NCBI GenBank assembly: GCA_964644705.1
Contig: CAZXYF010000017.1
Location: 1-27,827, forward strand
DNA from: CAZXYF01 sp964644705
Lineage (GTDB): Bacteria > Planctomycetota > Brocadiia > SM23-32
Direction of reading: 5' to 3'
Length of the DNA: 27,827 bases
The notes beneath the pieces were generated by a model that was not told the DNA's origin, made no database searches, and saw only the letters and a list, made by a program, of their open reading frames with translations. Positions 24,818-27,827 of the stretch are shown piece after piece. Position numbers and translations under genes: made by a program. Numbering within the stretch: the stretch's first letter is position 1; each line of letters starts with the position of its first letter.

Positions 24818-25165
24818 TGTGAAAGGTGAGACACAGGGGGAAATGTAAAACTGCCATGGATGGGACGCAGCCAGGCGCAGCATAGAAAGGGGGCCGAACT
24901 AAAAACTTCCAGGTTTTAATATCGGCTTCGTGTTGATTAGCTGTGTTCTCAGTCCCAGGGGGTCGTCTTTATACTAAGCGGTCTTGTGAAAATGTTCTAA
25001 GGTTTCAGCGAGTCAGAAAAGCATCCTAAACAACAAGAACCCAACATTTCACGATCTTGCGGATCGCTACATGTTGGGCCAGCACGAATCCGCCCCAATG
25101 GGGCTGAAGGGAATAAAAACAATTGATATCTCGCGCGACAGAGTCAAACAGCCGGGATAGCCATC
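24818..25165. other. Intergenic region downstream of the PilZ gene
   Basis: 348 bp without a convincing ORF. It contains the hairpin at 25040-25078 and a short GCCCC-AAT-GGGGC hairpin at 25092-25104. A GCCGATAT on the minus strand (near 24925) resembles a sigma28 -10 box but has no well-spaced -35. Confidence 0.5.
25025..25078 (-). terminator. Probable terminator of the PilZ gene
   Basis: CCCAACAT/ATGTTGGG (8 bp perfect) encloses CGATC/GATCG (5 bp, 5-base loop) at 25040-25078. On the minus strand TTCTTGTTGTTT follows. It lies about 90 bases after the PilZ gene stop. The T tract is interrupted, so confidence is moderate. Confidence 0.5.
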
Positions 25166-26260
25166 CTACGCTTCCCTCTCATCCTCCCGCGTCTCCAGCA
25201 TATACAATATTTTGGAAAGTCTGCGCTCCAGCTGCCGATCAGCATCCGCAAAGGAAAGGCGATACTCGTAATCATCGACCCCCAGATGGCCCACGCCCAC
25301 AACCCGACCGGTGGTCCAGATCCACTGTTGCATTTCTTCATCCTCAATCTCGTCACTGAACAGATCCCCCGGAAGAAAACGCACTTCCATGTCGCGAGTA
25401 TCCATCTTATTGCCCTGCATATCGGTTCCCTCCCCGGTAATTCGTTCGCCCCGGATTCGCACGCCCCCCTCGCTCAGATCGACAATTCGCATCTCCTGCC
25501 ATTCTGTCTGCGATGGATCACTGGGGCGACAATAGATCGGCCCGTGAGTTTCCACCCGGCGCGTGCTTCTTCGTTCGCGGCGCTGCAAATCAGTGGTATG
25601 TTCCAGCAGACAAACTCCACTGTTCTCCCCTGCTCGCACCACATTCGTATTGAAACTGTAGCGACCCGCCCCCGACAGTGCAACCACGGCAACTTCATCG
25701 CCGGGTTGGATTCCGCCATCAATGTTGACTTCGAGAAAATCCTCGGCCACTCGTTGTACAGTGCCTTCCGCAGGACCGGAATTACGAGTATAGGCCACGC
25801 TCAAACGCACTTCGTCGCCCGTCTGCAATCCCCTCGTGCTGTACAGGTTTGGGCTATCGTACTGTACAAATCCCAGCGCGCGGCGCAGCTCGGCAACGGC
25901 CTCACATCGCGGAGCGGGACGGGGGAAAAAATCAGAGACTTCGGACAAATATTCGTGCACTGCTTTTTCAAACAGTTTACGGTTTCGCGTCAAGCGTTCC
26001 ACCGGAACTGATATCAGTTCTGAAAGCTCATGAAGCAGTTCCCACTGCTCCGCCCCCAGATCAATGTCGTCCTCCCCCCTTTCGCCTATCTCGATTGAAT
26101 CGGTTTCGTCTCCTTGTTGTTTTTTCAGATAGACCACGAGCAGCACAACGAGCAGCAGAACTAGAATAATCAGGACCACTGGAATCCATAGACCATCCGC
26201 CCCGGATCCCTCAACGCCGGCGCGCATGCCTTCCATTTTTTCCGCCGTTCCCGTAGCCAT
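25166..26260 (-). CDS. PilZ-domain membrane protein (c-di-GMP receptor type)
   Basis: A 364-residue protein. One transmembrane helix lies at about 24-45 (WIPVVLIILVLLLVVLLVVY), so the bulk should be cytoplasmic. A helical region (70-130) leads to a beta-rich middle and a C-terminal PilZ domain with both c-di-GMP motifs: RRERRSTRR (227-235, RxxxR) and DLSEGG (261-266, D/NxSxxG). This layout recalls YcgR-type flagellar brakes, but the anchor helix is different. ATG 26260 has GGAGAG 8 bases upstream and is preferred to ATG 26317, which lacks a ribosome site. It follows flgE by 112 bases on the same strand, so it probably links c-di-GMP to motility. This is inference from position. Confidence 0.87.
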   Translation of the reverse strand: MATGTAEKMEGMRAGVEGSGADGLWIPVVLIILVLLLVVLLVVYLKKQQGDETDSIEIGERGEDDIDLGAEQWELLHELSELISVPVERLTRNRKLFEKAVHEYLSEVSDFFPRPAPRCEAVAELRRALGFVQYDSPNLYSTRGLQTGDEVRLSVAYTRNSGPAEGTVQRVAEDFLEVNIDGGIQPGDEVAVVALSGAGRYSFNTNVVRAGENSGVCLLEHTTDLQRRERRSTRRVETHGPIYCRPSDPSQTEWQEMRIVDLSEGGVRIRGERITGEGTDMQGNKMDTRDMEVRFLPGDLFSDEIEDEEMQQWIWTTGRVVGVGHLGVDDYEYRLSFADADRQLERRLSKILYMLETREDEREA

Positions 26261-26372
26261 ATTGAAGACTCTCCACTCCGAGGGCCTCTCTAAATTGGGC
26301 GGCCCCTGGATTTTCATAACCAGAGACCGCTCATCTCATTGGAACCATCGCTTTATTTTAGCTCAAATGAGA

Positions 26373-27827
26373 CTAAACAGCAATTGAGGCCAGTTCCTTC
26401 ATCATCTGATTGGCCACACGAACGGTACGGCTGTTGATCTGGAAACCACGCTGCGCGGTGATGAGATTGGTGAACTCGCCGGCCACGTCAACGTTGGATT
26501 CCTCCAGAACGCCCTGCCGGATCTTGCCCGCACGCCCGGTATTTGGTTCCGTGTAATGAACCGAACCGGTGGCAGGAACTTTCCGATAATAGTTGGCACT
26601 TGTCCTTTCCAGTCCCTGTTCGTTTCCGAAAACAGCCATGCCAATCTGAGCGATATCCAGGCTGACTCCATTGGTAAACGTCCCACGTATGACCCCACTG
26701 TTTCCGATGGAAACGTTACGCAGCGACCCCGAGCTGTAACCATCCTGCTCAATTGCGCCCGCGGTGGAATCCCCACCAAACTGAGTAAGCCCGTCATACT
26801 GCCCGGCTTCACCAAAATCAACTCCCACCGTCTGTGGCACGGAGACACCGTCAAATTTGATCTCCACATCGCTGTCCAGGTTGGCATGTGCATCGGAGTC
26901 GGTCCCAAAACCATCTATCTCCGTTATGCCCTGGTAGGTCCCGGAATCATCAAATTTTATGCCCGCAATCCGACGGTCCCCCACATTACTCGCTCCATCC
27001 ACGTCGTTAATCACAAGATCCCAAACGTTTTCCGTCTGGGACTGTCGGGCGAATGTCGCGGTGAGGGAATGTTCACTGCCCTGAGCATCATAAACCGTAA
27101 TGTTCGTGGTCTGCGTGCTTTCCCCGCCGACTGTCGTGTAATTGAAATCGTCCGGAATCGCGTCCGGATGAGCAGTTGAAGACAGTCCCACGTCCAGACG
27201 GCTGTAGCCATCGTTCTCCGACGTCACTTTAATCTTTCCATCCTCCAGAGTGGTCTTTACCTGGGTGTTAGAATCCACCTCAAGGGTTGTCTCGATCTTA
27301 TCCAAAAGGTCCTGGATGGTCCTTCCGTCCTGGCCCGGCCCCGCCCCGTATTCGAACATTTCATCGGTTTTCCCAACGCGCTCCACGGGCTCTGACAAAG
27401 AATTCGAGTCTACGGTTATAGTATTGTTGGCTGTGTTGACACTATCAACTTCCGTCGTTGCTTGATTGCTTCCATCGGTTAAGACCACCTCATCCGGCGT
27501 GGGGCCTGCACTGAAATAACTCGCGTCTTCCACCTCCAGCGTAGTGGTTGCGCCTCCACCCGATACGGATTGCATTCCCACCGGGTTACCCTCTCGGGAC
27601 GTCCCAGATATGTACACCCTATCCCCAGAACTAAAGTTTTGGAGACTTTTCACTGCCGAAAAATCGTCACCGGCGACTGCCTGGCCGCCACCTTCCGTAG
27701 CTGTCCGTTCATAAGCGTCGCCGTTTGCCTTCAGAGAAGTCGTTGTCGGCGCGATGGATCCACTGCTCAGGTTCCCGGAGAAGTCGATCTGTCTGTTGCG
27801 AGAATTGGGCAGAACAGTATCATACGG
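26373..27827 (-). CDS. flgE: Flagellar hook protein FlgE, 5' end outside window
   Basis: The frame is open from the window edge to the TAG at 26373, giving about 484 residues of FlgE without its N-terminal motif. The fragment begins just before QIDFSGNLSSG, typical of the hook D1 domain (gNL). TNITVYDAQGSEHSLTATFA and VWDLVINDVDGA are standard FlgE segments, and the C-terminus (GVLEESNVDVAGEFTNLITAQRGFQINSRT) is the canonical hook end. The middle is long and Asp/Thr/Ser-rich, as is usual for the variable outer domain. A GTG at 27653 is not a real start since the frame continues upstream. The pilZ gene lies downstream. Confidence 0.95.
   Translation of the reverse strand, partial: PYDTVLPNSRNRQIDFSGNLSSGSIAPTTTSLKANGDAYERTATEGGGQAVAGDDFSAVKSLQNFSSGDRVYISGTSREGNPVGMQSVSGGGATTTLEVEDASYFSAGPTPDEVVLTDGSNQATTEVDSVNTANNTITVDSNSLSEPVERVGKTDEMFEYGAGPGQDGRTIQDLLDKIETTLEVDSNTQVKTTLEDGKIKVTSENDGYSRLDVGLSSTAHPDAIPDDFNYTTVGGESTQTTNITVYDAQGSEHSLTATFARQSQTENVWDLVINDVDGASNVGDRRIAGIKFDDSGTYQGITEIDGFGTDSDAHANLDSDVEIKFDGVSVPQTVGVDFGEAGQYDGLTQFGGDSTAGAIEQDGYSSGSLRNVSIGNSGVIRGTFTNGVSLDIAQIGMAVFGNEQGLERTSANYYRKVPATGSVHYTEPNTGRAGKIRQGVLEESNVDVAGEFTNLITAQRGFQINSRTVRVANQMMKELASIAV

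Noticed and set aside
24915..24945. A sigma28 flagellar promoter (GCCGATAT on the minus strand)
   Set aside because: No TAAA box at the required spacing, and it would read into the element and not directly into a gene.
25039..25079. An integron cassette array
   Set aside because: Only one attC-like hairpin, too short, with no integrase or cassette-like genes; the position after the PilZ gene fits a terminator.

Overview
The window is about 28 kb of a Gram-negative, flagellated bacterium. Outer-membrane L-ring and P-ring genes (flgH, flgI) show the Gram-negative envelope. The mix of a formylglycine-type sulfatase, a GH2 glycosidase, a Gfo/Idh/MocA oxidoreductase, a CBM9-like protein, a UroD-like protein, a YdjY-domain protein and a Bacteroidetes/yeast-type ketol-acid reductoisomerase points to the PVC superphylum, perhaps Kiritimatiellota, Lentisphaerota or Planctomycetota. 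That placement is inference. Many proteins are acid-rich. A run of ten N at 17718-17727 shows this is a scaffolded draft assembly.

Region 1 (1-8.3 kb) is a polysaccharide-use locus. It holds the 3' end of a jelly-roll (lectin/lyase-like) gene, a large GH2 beta-galactosidase-type enzyme, the first 42 codons of a sulfatase cut off by a MITE-like element, and a second, intact sulfatase on the minus strand. Then come a sugar-type oxidoreductase and a CBM9-like protein on the plus strand. Region 2 (8.4-11.9 kb, minus strand) has single-gene units: a YbaK-type deacylase, a UroD-like protein, ilvC, and a small encapsulated-ferritin-type protein with its own clear promoter and terminator.

Region 3 (12.0-15.5 kb) is a cell-shape locus on the plus strand behind a near-consensus sigma70 promoter: a membrane-anchored coiled-coil protein, a small one-helix protein, and a divergent MreB. 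A YdjY-domain protein converges on it from the minus strand. Region 4 (15.9-24.3 kb, minus strand) is a compact flagellar operon, flgF-flgG-flgA-flgH-flgI-flgJ(N)-flgN-flgK-flgL, with a sigma54-type promoter candidate just upstream of flgF. Region 5 (24.3-27.8 kb) holds a second copy of the MITE-like element, then a PilZ-domain membrane protein and a 5'-incomplete flgE.

The most notable non-genic signal is a family of ~250-bp elements with CTGTCCAAAA terminal inverted repeats and a long internal hairpin. There are two good copies (4.1 and 24.6 kb) and one decayed copy (15.7 kb); no transposase lies in the window. Other points of interest are an NADPH-loop change in IlvC, a ferritin of encapsulin-cargo type with no encapsulin nearby, a T15 tract beside the GH2 active site, an altered signature in MreB, and a duplicated segment in FlgK at the assembly gap. 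I found no rRNA, tRNA or CRISPR array.
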